Source: CBDBND01 sp965207985 (GTDB lineage Bacteria; Pseudomonadota; Alphaproteobacteria; Rhodospirillales; Rhodospirillaceae). From it: a DNA stretch of 64,000 nucleotides. The translations under genes were made by a program, and so were the position numbers. The notes beneath the pieces were generated by a model. It saw nothing but the letters and a program-made list of their open reading frames with translations. It was not told where the DNA came from and ran no database searches. Below, in pieces: positions 10,301 through 19,696 of the stretch (positions within the stretch are counted from its first letter, which is position 1; every line of letters starts with the position of its first letter). The stretch spans positions 434,001-498,000 of the forward strand of contig CBDBND010000034.1 in NCBI GenBank assembly GCA_965207985.1, read 5' to 3'.

Positions 10301-11568
10301 AAAACAGGATGTTCGCGAATAACCTCTTCGAGAATATCCCATACTTCCGGCCGTTCTTTTTCGACCATGCGTTTGGCCGCCTTGATGGTGGTGGCCATGC
10401 CGTAAAGTTCCAGTTTGGAATAGACAAACGGCTTGAACAGCTCGAGCGCCATTTTCTTGGGAATGCCGCATTGATGCAGTTTAAGTTCGGGTCCGACCAC
10501 GATCACCGACCGGCCGGAGTAGTCGACGCGCTTACCCAGGAGATTTTGACGGAACCGCCCCTGCTTACCCTTGAGCATGTCGGATAGAGATTTTAACGGG
10601 CGCTTGTTGGCTCCGGTAATGGCACGGCCGCGACGACCGTTGTCGAACAGCGCATCCACGGACTCCTGAAGCATCCGTTTTTCGTTGCGGATGATGATTT
10701 CAGGCGCACGAAGTTCAATAAGACGCTTGAGACGGTTGTTCCGGTTGATCACACGGCGGTAGAGATCATTGAGGTCGGATGTGGCAAAACGGCCGCCATC
10801 CAACGGCACCAGCGGGCGCAACTCAGGCGGGATCACTGGCACCACCTCAAGAATCATCCATTCCGGCCGGGCGCCTGAGTGAAGGAAGGCTTCGACCAGT
10901 TTGAGTCTTTTGACAAATTTCTTGCGCTTGGCTTCGGATCCCGTTTCCCGCAGATCGACTTTCAGTTCTTCACGCAGTTCTTCGAGATCGATCTGTTCAA
11001 GCATGATACGGATGGCTTCAGCGCCGATGCCCACTTCAAAGGCATCTTCCCCATACTCGTCGATATGACGCTGATATTGCTCTTCGTTGACCAGTTCCCC
11101 TTCCTGCAGCGGTGTGACGCGAGGATCCATCACCACATAACTTTCAAAATAGAGAACGCGCTCAAGATCCTTGAGGGTCATATCCAGCAAAAGGCCGATC
11201 CGGCTCGGCAATGATTTCATGAACCAGATATGCGCAACCGGTGCGGCCAGTTCGATGTGACCCATTCGGTCACGGCGCACTTTTGATAGTGTGACTTCAA
11301 CGCCGCATTTTTCGCAGATGATGCCTTTGTATTTCATCCGCTTGTATTTACCGCACAGGCATTCGTAATCCTTGATCGGTCCGAATATGCGGGCACAGAA
11401 CAAGCCGTCCCGCTCCGGTTTGAAGGTTCGGTAATTGATGGTTTCAGGCTTTTTGATTTCACCGAAAGACCAGGAGCGGATCTTTTCCGGACTGGCGATG
11501 GAAATTCTGATTTGATCGAAGGACTCCGTACCCGCCGGTTGCCCGAAAATTTTCATCAATTCATTCAT
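7381..11568 (-). CDS. rpoC: DNA-directed RNA polymerase subunit beta'
   Basis: Beta' (1395 residues) carries the catalytic magnesium site of RNA polymerase. Visible elements are the N-terminal zinc site CLCGKYKRMKYKGIICEKC, the catalytic NADFDGDQMAVHVPLS, the trigger-loop GARGSATQMKQLAGMRGLM region, and the second zinc cluster CEVTSGICARCYGRDLARG. The C-terminus ends in an Ala/Glu-rich tail typical of alphaproteobacteria. It follows rpoB by 102 nt and is closed by a clear terminator. Confidence 0.98.
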   Translation of the reverse strand: MNELMKIFGQPAGTESFDQIRISIASPEKIRSWSFGEIKKPETINYRTFKPERDGLFCARIFGPIKDYECLCGKYKRMKYKGIICEKCGVEVTLSKVRRDRMGHIELAAPVAHIWFMKSLPSRIGLLLDMTLKDLERVLYFESYVVMDPRVTPLQEGELVNEEQYQRHIDEYGEDAFEVGIGAEAIRIMLEQIDLEELREELKVDLRETGSEAKRKKFVKRLKLVEAFLHSGARPEWMILEVVPVIPPELRPLVPLDGGRFATSDLNDLYRRVINRNNRLKRLIELRAPEIIIRNEKRMLQESVDALFDNGRRGRAITGANKRPLKSLSDMLKGKQGRFRQNLLGKRVDYSGRSVIVVGPELKLHQCGIPKKMALELFKPFVYSKLELYGMATTIKAAKRMVEKERPEVWDILEEVIREHPVLLNRAPTLHRLGIQAFEPVLIEGKAIQLHPLVCTAFNADFDGDQMAVHVPLSLEAQLEARVLMMSTNNILSPANGKPIIVPTQDMVLGLYYLSLEREGEPGEGMVFSDLAEIEHALQTRQISVHAKIKARYDTVDENGEPVSMTIDSTPGRMILSEELPRNPKVPFDLINRLLRKKEITEVIDVVYRHCGQKETVIFCDHIMSLGFRYAAKAGISFGKDDLMIPDSKEKTVAETEKQVKEFEQQYQDGLITQGEKYNKVVDAWSHCTERVAEAMMGEISKLEEGQDINAVYMMAHSGARGSATQMKQLAGMRGLMAKPSGEIIETPIISNFKEGLTVLEYFNSTHGARKGLADTALKTANSGYLTRRLVDVAQDAIIVDDDCGTKNGIMAVPLIEGGEVVVSLAERVLGRTILEEIVDPESGDILFKKGHLLDEADVEIIERANVERVKIRSPLTCEVTSGICARCYGRDLARGTSVNEGEAVGVIAAQSIGEPGTQLTMRTFHIGGAAQRGAEQSSVEAAFESKVKMVNKIVVKNSQKIDIVMSRNCEIVLIDANNRERARHRIPYGAKLFVKDKQAVEKGTKLAEWDPYTVPIITEKAGIVHYMDLVEGVSMREVLDEATGIAAKVVVDWKQQARGSDLKPRVTLRDKAMDKGGKVLTLDNGLEARYFMSVDAILSVDHGQKVHAGDVLARIPREGSKTRDITGGLPRVAELFEARKPKDHAIISEGEGRVEFGKDYKSKRRIIVKPDKGDPVEYMVPKGKHLAVQEGDYVQKGDALMDGNPVPHDILRVMGVEALADYLIKEIQDVYRLQGVKINDKHIEVIVRQMLQKVEIADGGDTTFLVGEMVDRLEFDDENARTKGDGGKVAKGLPVLQGITKASLQTQSFVSAASFQETTRVLTEAAVTGKVDRLIGLKENVIVGRLIPAGTGSLMNELKSIAAARDLELQAAKEAEQAAALAAAEAESAETAAE

Positions 11569-11670
11569 CTGCGCTTCTCCTTGGAACCTTCTGTGTAAGT
11601 TCAGGTTCCCTAATCGTGTTGGCCTCTAAACTCTGCAAACAGGCTCACGTCGTGAGCCGAATAGAGACCG

Positions 11671-14600
11671 CTACGATGTTCCGCTGTGACTCAATTCCAC
11701 ATCCAGGCCGAGGGACCGCATTTCCTTGACCAGGACATTGAAGGATTCAGGTATGCCCGCTTCGAAGGTGTCATCGCCGCGGACGATCGCTTCGTAGACT
11801 TTTGTTCGCCCTGAGACGTCATCGGATTTCACCGTGAGCATCTCTTGCAAGGTGTACGCCGCGCCGTAAGCCTCGAGCGCCCACACCTCCATTTCACCAA
11901 ACCGCTGGCCGCCGAACTGGGCTTTACCGCCCAGCGGCTGTTGGGTGACGAGCGAGTACGGCCCGATGGAACGGGCGTGGATCTTGTCATCCACAAGGTG
12001 ATGCAATTTGAGCATATAGATGTAGCCGACGGTCACTTTCCGGTCGAAGGGATCGCCCGTGGTTCCATCGAACAAGGTCACCTGACCGGATTTTTCCAGT
12101 CCCGCCTTCTCAAGCATATCGACAATGTCGGCTTCGTGGGCGCCGTCGAACACGGGTGTGGCGATAGGCACGCCACCGCGCATGTTCTCTGCCAACTCAA
12201 TGAGTTCGCCCTCATTGAGAGACTGAATGTCAGTGCGGTAATCCTTGTCACCATAAATATTCTTCAAGAAGGACCGAATTTCTTTGTCTGGCTTTCCAGC
12301 ATTGTATACGTCGAGCAAATCACCGATCTGTACACCTAAGCCGCGGCAGGCCCAGCCAAGATGGGTTTCAAGAATCTGCCCCACGTTCATGCGGGACGGC
12401 ACACCGAGAGGATTGAGCACAATATCGGCGGGCGTGCCGTCTTCCAGATAAGGCATGTCTTCAATGGGAACGATCTTGGAAATGACCCCTTTGTTGCCAT
12501 GACGGCCGGCCATTTTATCGCCGGGCTGCAGTTTGCGTTTTACGGCGACAAAAACTTTCACCATCTTGAGCACGCCAGGCGGCAGTTCGTCGCCGCGCTG
12601 AAGTTTCTCGACTTTGTCTTCAAACCGCTGCTCGATCTGCGCGACACTGGCTTCGAAGGATTTTTTCAGCTCTTCCACTTCGGCCATGATTTTGTCGTTG
12701 GCGACAACGATTTGCCGCTGTTGACCCGGGGTTAGCTCGTCGAGAATCTCGTCCGAAACCATTTTGCCAGGCGTGACGGACTTCGGACCGGACACGATCT
12801 TGCGGTGATTGATGAGTTCTTTGAGCCGGTCATTGAACGACCGCTCCAATATCGCCTTTTCGTCGTCTCGGTCTTTCGCGAGCTGTTCGATCTCCATCCG
12901 CTCAATGGCAAGCGCGCGTTCATCCTTGTCGATGCCACGGCGATTAAAGACGCGCACCTCAACGACCGTTCCAGTGGCTCCCGGTGGCACCTTCAGAGAT
13001 GTGTCGCGGACGTCGGATGCTTTTTCACCGAAGATCGCACGCAACAATTTTTCTTCCGGCGTGACCGGGCTTTCACCCTTGGGCGTTACCTTGCCAACCA
13101 GGATGTCGCCGGCGGCAACTTCCGCACCGACATAAACAATGCCGGCCTCATCCAGATTTCGCAGCGCTTCTTCGCCGACGTTGGGAATGTCCCTGGTAAT
13201 CTCCTCCTGGCCCAGTTTTGTATCGCGGGCCATGATTTCGAACTCTTCGATATGAATCGAAGTAAAGACGTCATCGCGGACAATGCGTTCAGAGATCAGA
13301 ATGGAATCTTCGAAGTTGTATCCGTTCCAGGGCATGAATGCGACGAGGACGTTGCGTCCCAAGGCCAGTTCACCCAGTTGGGTCGAGGGGCCGTCGGCGA
13401 TGATGTCGCCCTTGGCTACGATATCGCCCACCTTCACCAGCGGTCGCTGATTGATGCAGGTGTTTTGGTTGGAGCGCTGAAACTTTTGCAGACGGTAAAT
13501 GTCCACACCCGGCGCAGAGGACGCCGTTTCTTCCGTCACACGCACGACTATGCGGGTGGCGTCGATCTGCTGCACAACACCCGATCTTTGCGCCGTCACC
13601 GAAGCGCCTGAATCGCGGGCCACCACGTCCTCTATGCCGGTTCCCACCAGCGGTGCTTCCGTTTGCAACAACGGAACCGCTTGGCGTTGCATGTTGGAAC
13701 CCATCAAAGCCCGGTTGGCGTCATCGTTCTCGAGGAATGGAATCAGCGCCGCTGCGACCGACACCAGCTGCTTGGGCGAGACGTCCATGTAGTCGATCTC
13801 TTCAGGCGGAATGAGGACGAAGTCGCCTGCCCGGCGGCAGTTGATCAAGTCTTCTTCAAAACGGCCGTTTTTCTCGTTTATGGGTTCATTGGCCTGGGCA
13901 ATGTTGTACCGGCCTTCTTCCATGGCAGACAGATAAACGACTTCATTGGTCACCTTGCCTTTTTGAACTTTGCGGTAAGGGCTCTCGATGAAACCGTATT
14001 TATTGACCCGGGCAAACGTCGCCAGGCTGTTGATCAAACCAATGTTGGGCCCTTCCGGCGTTTCGATGGGGCAGATCCGGCCGTAGTGAGTGGGATGGAC
14101 GTCGCGGACTTCAAAGCCGGCACGCTCCCGTGTCAATCCGCCCGGACCCAAAGCCGACAAACGCCGTTTGTGGGTGATTTCCGACAATGGATTGGTTTGG
14201 TCCATGAACTGGGAGAGCTGCGACGATCCGAAAAATTCACGCACCGCTGCAGCCGCTGGTTTAGCGTTGATCAAATCATGAGGCATGGCCGTGTCGATTT
14301 CGACAGAACTCATGCGCTCGCGGATTGCCCGCTCCATGCGCAATAAACCAACCCGGTACTGGTTTTCCATCAGCTCACCAACGGAGCGCACCCGGCGGTT
14401 GCCAAGGTGATCGATGTCGTCGATTTCCCCACGGCCGTCTTTGAGCTCGACCAGCACTTTGACGATGTTGAGAATATCGTCCTTGCGCAGAACGCGGATG
14501 ATGTCGGGCACGTCCTTGGTTTCAAACTCCAGCCGCGCGTTCATTTTGACCCGGCCAACAGCCGACAAGTCATACCGTTCGGCATCAAAAAATAGGCCTT

Positions 14601-15855
14601 GGTACATGGCCTCAGCCGTATCAAGTGTCGGCGGCTCACCCGGGCGCATCACTCTATATATGTCAACCAGCGCTTCTTCCCGGCTGGCATTCTTGTCGAG
14701 CGCCAACGTATTGCGGATATAGGGTCCGACATTGACACCGTCGATGGCCAAAACATCAATCGAGGTGATTTTGGCTTCGATCAGCGTCTCTAACATTTCT
14801 TCTGTGATCTCGTCGCCCGCTTCTGCGTAGATTTCACCGGTCTTTAAATTGACGATGTCGCCAGAAACAAATTTCCCGACAAGCTCTTCGGTGGAAATGC
14901 GCAGGTCTTTGACACCGTCCTTGGTCAGCTTTGCGGCAACCCGTGTCGATAGTTTTGCACCGGCTTCCACTTTTGTACGCCCAGTCCTGGCGTCAACCAG
15001 ATCGAACTGCAGTTTGAGGCCGCGCATGCGTTCACCATCGAAAGGCGTTTTCCAGCCTTTTTTATCGTAGGTGTAAGTTTTCGTATCGTAGAAATAGTGA
15101 AGAATCTCTTCGGAAGTCATTCCCTTGATTTCGTGGGCTTCGACCTCTTTGCCTTGCTTCGCGCGTTGCGAACGCAGCTTTTCTGACTCACCGCCATCCA
15201 AGGCATAAAGAAGAGTGGTCACCGGTAACTTGCGCCGCCTGTCGATACGCACATAGACCAAGTCTTTTGCGTCAAACTCGAAATCGAGCCATGACCCGCG
15301 GTAGGGAATCACCCTGGCGGCAAACAGGAACTTTCCGGACGAATGAGTCTTTCCACGATCATGATCGAAAAATACGCCAGGAGACCGGTGCATCTGTGAA
15401 ACGATGACCCGCTCCGTGCCATTAATGATGAACGTACCGTTGTCGGTCATCAGCGGCATGTCACCCATATAGACGTCTTGTTCTTTAATATCGCGGACGG
15501 AACGAGCCCCGGTTTCTTCGTCTACGTCCCAAACCACAAGGCGCAACGTGACCTTGAGCGGCGCCGAATAGGTCATGCCCCTTTGGCGGCATTCTTCGAC
15601 GTCGTATTTGGGCTCTTCCAGTTCATAGGAAACGAATTCGAGCTCACCTTTGCCGCTGAAATCCTTAATCGGGAAAACCGATTTAAAAACTTCCTGCAAA
15701 CCCGAAACTTCTCGCTCCGCGGCGGTTGCATCGGAGCGAAGGAACGTATCGTACGAACTCTTTTGCACCTCAATGAGATTTGGCATAGGTGCAACGGAAG
15801 GGATACGTCCGAAGTTTTTACGGATCCACTTACGACCGGTGAATGACTTCGACAT
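11671..15855 (-). CDS. rpoB: DNA-directed RNA polymerase subunit beta
   Basis: Beta (1394 residues) forms the other half of the polymerase active-site cleft. The rifampicin-pocket region reads GSSQLSQFMDQTNPLSEI, followed by THKRRLSALGPGGLTRERAG, a normal sensitive-type alphaproteobacterial sequence. Further conserved blocks are RICPIETPEGPNIGLI and, near the C-terminus, GKAQFGGQRFGEMEVWALEA. It is preceded by a 210-nt gap after rplL and precedes rpoC by 102 nt. Confidence 0.98.
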   Translation of the reverse strand: MSKSFTGRKWIRKNFGRIPSVAPMPNLIEVQKSSYDTFLRSDATAAEREVSGLQEVFKSVFPIKDFSGKGELEFVSYELEEPKYDVEECRQRGMTYSAPLKVTLRLVVWDVDEETGARSVRDIKEQDVYMGDMPLMTDNGTFIINGTERVIVSQMHRSPGVFFDHDRGKTHSSGKFLFAARVIPYRGSWLDFEFDAKDLVYVRIDRRRKLPVTTLLYALDGGESEKLRSQRAKQGKEVEAHEIKGMTSEEILHYFYDTKTYTYDKKGWKTPFDGERMRGLKLQFDLVDARTGRTKVEAGAKLSTRVAAKLTKDGVKDLRISTEELVGKFVSGDIVNLKTGEIYAEAGDEITEEMLETLIEAKITSIDVLAIDGVNVGPYIRNTLALDKNASREEALVDIYRVMRPGEPPTLDTAEAMYQGLFFDAERYDLSAVGRVKMNARLEFETKDVPDIIRVLRKDDILNIVKVLVELKDGRGEIDDIDHLGNRRVRSVGELMENQYRVGLLRMERAIRERMSSVEIDTAMPHDLINAKPAAAAVREFFGSSQLSQFMDQTNPLSEITHKRRLSALGPGGLTRERAGFEVRDVHPTHYGRICPIETPEGPNIGLINSLATFARVNKYGFIESPYRKVQKGKVTNEVVYLSAMEEGRYNIAQANEPINEKNGRFEEDLINCRRAGDFVLIPPEEIDYMDVSPKQLVSVAAALIPFLENDDANRALMGSNMQRQAVPLLQTEAPLVGTGIEDVVARDSGASVTAQRSGVVQQIDATRIVVRVTEETASSAPGVDIYRLQKFQRSNQNTCINQRPLVKVGDIVAKGDIIADGPSTQLGELALGRNVLVAFMPWNGYNFEDSILISERIVRDDVFTSIHIEEFEIMARDTKLGQEEITRDIPNVGEEALRNLDEAGIVYVGAEVAAGDILVGKVTPKGESPVTPEEKLLRAIFGEKASDVRDTSLKVPPGATGTVVEVRVFNRRGIDKDERALAIERMEIEQLAKDRDDEKAILERSFNDRLKELINHRKIVSGPKSVTPGKMVSDEILDELTPGQQRQIVVANDKIMAEVEELKKSFEASVAQIEQRFEDKVEKLQRGDELPPGVLKMVKVFVAVKRKLQPGDKMAGRHGNKGVISKIVPIEDMPYLEDGTPADIVLNPLGVPSRMNVGQILETHLGWACRGLGVQIGDLLDVYNAGKPDKEIRSFLKNIYGDKDYRTDIQSLNEGELIELAENMRGGVPIATPVFDGAHEADIVDMLEKAGLEKSGQVTLFDGTTGDPFDRKVTVGYIYMLKLHHLVDDKIHARSIGPYSLVTQQPLGGKAQFGGQRFGEMEVWALEAYGAAYTLQEMLTVKSDDVSGRTKVYEAIVRGDDTFEAGIPESFNVLVKEMRSLGLDVELSHSGTS

Positions 15856-16065
15856 GAGCGATCCTCGCTATCACTGTTGAGCCGCACCAAATGGACGGCA
15901 CAAATTATCTATTTTCCTTACGCATCGACATTTGAGGCCAACCGGGGCTTCAGTCATCAATGCGGTCTTAACTCACAGCCAAGACAAATAGGTCCAGGCA
16001 CGGGTTTCGGACGCGACACGTATAAGCACCGCCCCCTTGACCCGTATAAATAAGCGGGGCTCGAA

Positions 16066-16443
16066 TTATTTGAGCTCCACAGTAGCGCCTGCGTCTTCGA
16101 GCTTCTTTTTCAGCTCTTCGGCTTCTTCCTTCGGCGCGGCTTCTTTGACTGGCTTCGGCGCGCCTTCGACGAGGTCCTTGGCTTCTTTTAGCCCGAGACC
16201 GGTAATCGCCCGGACCTCTTTAATGACGTTGATCTTCTTGTCGCCTACGGCAGCAAGAATGACGTCAAAATCGGTCTTTTCTTCAGCTGCTTCACCGCTG
16301 CCCGCGGCCGGGCCGGCAGCGGCAACAGCGACCGGCGCCGCAGCAGACACGCCCCATTTTTCTTCGAGCATTTTTGACAGTTCTGCCGCTTCAAGAACGG
16401 TCAAACTGGAAAGGTCATCAACAAGTTTGTCTAAATCAGCCAT
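16066..16443 (-). CDS. rplL: 50S ribosomal protein L7/L12
   Basis: L7/L12 (125 residues) forms the flexible stalk that recruits translation factors. The ATG giving MADLDKLVDDLSSLTVLEAAE is preferred; the GTG three codons upstream has no better ribosome-binding site. An Ala-rich hinge around residues 35-55 joins the N-terminal dimerisation part to the C-terminal domain (VGDKKINVIKEVRAITGLGL). It follows rplJ by 46 nt. Confidence 0.97.
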   Translation of the reverse strand: MADLDKLVDDLSSLTVLEAAELSKMLEEKWGVSAAAPVAVAAAGPAAGSGEAAEEKTDFDVILAAVGDKKINVIKEVRAITGLGLKEAKDLVEGAPKPVKEAAPKEEAEELKKKLEDAGATVELK

Positions 16444-16489
16444 GATTGGCACTCCATAGGTTTCGAATGGTTATCGATACGGTTCAGCA

Positions 16490-17008
16490 TCAGGCGGCTT
16501 CGCCCTGTTCGGCTTTGGCATTGAGAACGCGGGCCAGTTGGCCAGCGGGGGCTTGCAGCACCCCGGCGATCCGCGTCGCCGGCGTAGAAATCATGCCGAC
16601 AATCTTGGCGCGGAGTTCATCCAAAGACGGCAACTTAGCCAGGGCATCGACCTGCGTTTGGTCCATGACCTCTCCGTCTAAGGATCCTCCGAGGATCACC
16701 AGACTCTCATTGTCCTTAGCAAAGTTCGCACAAACCTTTGCGGCAGCGACCGGATCCTGTGAATAGGCAATCGCCGTTGGACCGTTAAACAAATCGCTTA
16801 GGCCTTCGAACTTTGTTCCAGCAAGGGCAAGACGCGTGAGCCGATTTTTTGTCACACGAAATCCGGCGCCCGCTTCACGCGCCCTGCCACGCAGGTCCTC
16901 CATTTGCGCCACGGTCAATCCCTTGTAATGGGTGACCGCAACGAATGTCTGGTCCTGGAGCAAGGTGTTCAGCGAGGACACGAATTCCTGCTTTTGCTCT
17001 CGGTTCAC
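16490..17008 (-). CDS. rplJ: 50S ribosomal protein L10
   Basis: L10 (172 residues) anchors L7/L12 dimers on the ribosome and, in many bacteria, binds its own mRNA leader. It starts with GTG, preceded by GGAG at proper spacing (MNREQKQEFVSSLNTLL). The fold runs through FVAVTHYKGLTVAQMEDLR and a C-terminal L12-binding helix. A 311-nt non-coding leader precedes it, which fits autogenous control. Confidence 0.96.
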   Translation of the reverse strand: MNREQKQEFVSSLNTLLQDQTFVAVTHYKGLTVAQMEDLRGRAREAGAGFRVTKNRLTRLALAGTKFEGLSDLFNGPTAIAYSQDPVAAAKVCANFAKDNESLVILGGSLDGEVMDQTQVDALAKLPSLDELRAKIVGMISTPATRIAGVLQAPAGQLARVLNAKAEQGEAA

Positions 17009-17319
17009 ATCCGTCTCCGCTTCGATGGTTTTGATTGGCCGAGGCTTCTCAAAACCGGTTGCACGTGGTGTTGGTCAAACCAAAACAACAAACCAGCACC
17101 GCTCAAGTCCTGCCCCAGAAGTGCCGATCCGCCGCAGGTTCGCGCTTGAACCGTAACGACCATCCACTCCCGTCTATGATGGCGGTGTCTCACCTTTAAG
17201 CCCGAGGGTTTCCCCCACGGACGCCACCAGTCTCGGACAGGCTGCGGAACCCCCAAAACGACCCAAAGGGTTCCGCCCTCCGGACGACCGTATTCGGCCG
17301 CGCCGGAAGCCTTTTGCTG
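17009..17319 (-). promoter_or_regulatory. Leader region upstream of rplJ (candidate L10 leader)
   Basis: This 311-nt gap between rplA and rplJ contains no coding frame I can support. Its position matches the L10 leader, where L10-L12 binding regulates rplJ-rplL and rpoBC. The stretch contains several short complementary segments, for instance GGGTTTCCCCC around 17206 and GGTTGCACGTGG around 17058. I cannot fold it by eye, so function is inferred from position. Confidence 0.45.
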
Positions 17320-18018
17320 TCAGCTCGCTGTTGCGTCGCTGACCGCGATCTTTATGCCCGGCCCCATGGTGGAGCTGAGCGAAATCTTCTTCACATATGT
17401 TCCTTTTGCGCCGGCTGGCTTCGCCTTCATGATGGCGTCGACAAAAGCCTTCACATTTTCATTGAGCTGCTGCTCGCTGAAACTGGCCTTACCGACACCG
17501 GCATGAACAATCCCAGCCTTTTCCGCCCGGAATTGGACCTCGCCGGCCTTAGCATTCTTAACCGCTGTTTCGATATCAGGAGTGACCGTACCCAGCTTGG
17601 GATTGGGCATGAGACCACGCGGTCCAAGCACTTTACCCAGCTTACCGACCACACCCATCATGTCCGGTGTGGCGATAACCCGATCGAAATCCATTTGCCC
17701 GCCTTGGATCTGTTCCGCCAGATCATCGGCGCCGACAATGTCAGCACCAGCGGCTTTAGCTGCGTCCGCCTTATCGCCTTTGGCGAACACGGCGACCTTC
17801 ATGCTTTTGCCGGTGCCATGGGGCAACGCAACAACACCGCGGACATTCTGGTCAGCGTGACGGGGATCAATCCCCAGATTCATCGAGACTTCAATGGTCT
17901 CGTCAAACTTGGCCGTGGCTTTCTCTTTGATCATCTTGACCGCATCATCGACGCTATATTGGCTTTCCCGGTCGATCCCTTCGTAGCCGTTCGACAGCCG
18001 TTTTCCTTGTTTCGCCAT
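17320..18018 (-). CDS. rplA: 50S ribosomal protein L1
   Basis: L1 (232 residues) forms the mobile L1 stalk that handles E-site tRNA and can repress its own operon. It begins MAKQGKRLSNGYEGIDRESQ and contains GTGKSMKVAVFAKGDKA and VGKLGKVLGPRGLMPNPKLG, the standard signatures. The length is normal. It follows rplK after 5 nt, so the two are cotranscribed. Confidence 0.97.
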   Translation of the reverse strand: MAKQGKRLSNGYEGIDRESQYSVDDAVKMIKEKATAKFDETIEVSMNLGIDPRHADQNVRGVVALPHGTGKSMKVAVFAKGDKADAAKAAGADIVGADDLAEQIQGGQMDFDRVIATPDMMGVVGKLGKVLGPRGLMPNPKLGTVTPDIETAVKNAKAGEVQFRAEKAGIVHAGVGKASFSEQQLNENVKAFVDAIMKAKPAGAKGTYVKKISLSSTMGPGIKIAVSDATAS

Positions 18019-18023
18019 GACCG

Positions 18024-18452
18024 TTACTCCACCACTTCATAGCCCATAGACCGGGCAGAGCCTTCGACTTGCAACATTGCGGATTCAATCGTCGCGCAAT
18101 TGAGGTCAGGCATTTTCTTTTCGGCGATTTCCCGCACCTGTGCCTTTGTCACCGACGCAACGATTTCCCGACCTGGCTCACTACTGCCTTTCTTTTTCCT
18201 TGCTGCTTGAATGAGGAAGTAACTGGTCGGCGGTGTTTTGGTTATGAATGAGAACGAACGGTCCGCATACACGGTTATCGTGGTCGGAATGGGAACGCCC
18301 TGTTCCATTTGCTGCGTATGAGCGTTGAACGCCTTGCAGAACTCCATGATGTTTATGCCGCGTTGACCAAGCGCCGGCCCTACAGGGGGCGACGGATTGG
18401 CCTGACCGGCGGCTATCTGAAGTTTTATGTAGCCGTCAATTTTCTTTGCCAT
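18024..18452 (-). CDS. rplK: 50S ribosomal protein L11
   Basis: L11 (142 residues) forms the GTPase-associated centre with 23S rRNA and is needed for RelA sensing. It starts MAKKIDGYIKLQIAAGQANP with the proline-rich N-terminus (SPPVGPALGQRGINIMEFCK) and ends with the rRNA-binding domain CATIESAMLQVEGSARSMG. It sits between nusG (95-nt gap) and rplA (5-nt gap). Confidence 0.97.
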   Translation of the reverse strand: MAKKIDGYIKLQIAAGQANPSPPVGPALGQRGINIMEFCKAFNAHTQQMEQGVPIPTTITVYADRSFSFITKTPPTSYFLIQAARKKKGSSEPGREIVASVTKAQVREIAEKKMPDLNCATIESAMLQVEGSARSMGYEVVE

Positions 18453-18547
18453 GTTTCACCTCAGCGTCCGTGCCGATATGCCCTTCGGCACGCCGGGTCC
18501 GCGGTACGGTTCTCCGAGGGCTTTCGGAGACCACCTCCCGCAGAAAA

Positions 18548-19078
18548 TTAAAGTTTCTCAACCTGGCTGTATTCCAGTTCCACCGGCGTCGAACGACCGA
18601 AAATGGAAACCGAAACCTTAAGCCTGGCTTTTTCCTCGTCGATTTCTTCCACCAGTCCGTTGAACGAGGAAAACGGACCGTCACTCACGCGAACTTGCTC
18701 ACCTACTTCGAACACGACGGAAGGCTTGGGCCGTTCGATCCCTTCTTGGACCTGGCGCATAATTTGTTGCGCTTCTGCTTCGGAAATCGGTGATGGCTTG
18801 CCCTGCCCACCGAGAAATCCCGTAACCTTCGGTGTGTTCTTGACCAGGTGCCAGCTCTCATCTGTCAGATCCATTTTAATCAAGACATAGCCGGGGAAGA
18901 ACTTGCGCTCTGCGTTGACTTTAGAGCCGCGGCGCATTTCAACCACTTCCTCGGTCGGCACCAATACTTCTTCAATTTCATCGTCCATGCTCTGCTGCAC
19001 GGCTTGCTCGCGTATGGACTGGGCCACTTTGCTCTCAAACCCTGAATAAACGTGCAGGACATACCATTTAGCAGCCAT
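18548..19078 (-). CDS. nusG: Transcription termination/antitermination protein NusG
   Basis: NusG (176 residues) binds RNA polymerase and links it to Rho or the ribosome. The NGN domain (WYVLHVYSGFESKVAQSIRE) fills the N-terminal two-thirds, and the KOW domain is at the C-terminus (GEQVRVSDGPFSSFNGLVEE). It lies 12 nt after secE, the conserved secE-nusG-rplK order. Confidence 0.97.
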   Translation of the reverse strand: MAAKWYVLHVYSGFESKVAQSIREQAVQQSMDDEIEEVLVPTEEVVEMRRGSKVNAERKFFPGYVLIKMDLTDESWHLVKNTPKVTGFLGGQGKPSPISEAEAQQIMRQVQEGIERPKPSVVFEVGEQVRVSDGPFSSFNGLVEEIDEEKARLKVSVSIFGRSTPVELEYSQVEKL

Positions 19079-19090
19079 TGCGTCGGTTCC

Positions 19091-19279
19091 TCACCCTAAC
19101 AACCAGGCCATAAGGAAACTGAGGATCCGATCGACAATCAGAAAGTAGGTCCCGAAAAATAGGCAAAAAACAAACACGGAAATGACGGCGACTATGGTGT
19201 CGCGGCGGTTGGCCCACGTCACCTTTGAGATTTCCTGGCGTACTTCACGTACAAACTGACCGGGTGTTGGATTTGCCAT
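19091..19279 (-). CDS. secE: Preprotein translocase subunit SecE
   Basis: SecE (62 residues) stabilises SecY in the inner-membrane translocon. This is the short single-span form. It has an amphipathic segment (GQFVREVRQEISKVTWANRR) followed by one membrane helix (TIVAVISVFVFCLFFGTYF). Placement between tRNA-Trp and nusG is conserved in proteobacteria. Confidence 0.95.
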   Translation of the reverse strand: MANPTPGQFVREVRQEISKVTWANRRDTIVAVISVFVFCLFFGTYFLIVDRILSFLMAWLLG

Positions 19280-19372
19280 TATTTTTAAAGAATCCGACGC
19301 GTCTGAGCGCTTTCAAGTGCGGACCCGGAACGAAGGAGTAGCAATTACGTTGTCTAGCTTCGGATCAGGCGT

Positions 19373-19448
19373 TGGCAGGGGTGATAGGACTCGAACCTAC
19401 AGCCCCCGGTTTTGGAGACCGGTGCTCTACCAATTGAGCTACACCCCT
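19373..19448 (-). tRNA. tRNA-Trp (anticodon CCA)
   Basis: Read on the minus strand, AGGGGTG pairs with CACCCCT as the acceptor stem. The D arm, anticodon loop CTCCAAA with CCA, and T arm GGTTCGAGTCC are intact, and the 3' CCA is encoded. It lies between tuf copy 2 and secE, as in many proteobacteria. Confidence 0.97.
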
Positions 19449-19570
19449 ATAAAAAGTGGTCGCCGTAAAACCGATGCCTTCCAGCCTGAATCTCGCAGCA
19501 TTTGCTGCCAAGAATTGCCTAAAGCCTTGATATAATTGACGTTAATTCGTTCTGGTCGTTGCCGTGGGCG

Positions 19571-19610
19571 CAAAAAAACAGGTCCGGCCGACACCCTTGT
19601 GCCGACCGGA
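19571..19610 (-). terminator. Rho-independent terminator after tuf copy 2
   Basis: A 12-bp stem with one G-U-type position (TCCGGTCGGCAC / GTGTCGGCCGGA) and a 4-nt loop is followed on the minus strand by CCTG and seven T residues. It lies about 90 nt after the tuf stop and separates it from tRNA-Trp-secE-nusG. Confidence 0.85.
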
Positions 19611-19696
19611 TGGCGGTCTATAGCGCGCCCGGCCTAGGGAAATCAAGGGTTTTTCACCCCTGAGCAGGTGTCCTTGCCGAGCGCTTAGAGGCCTCC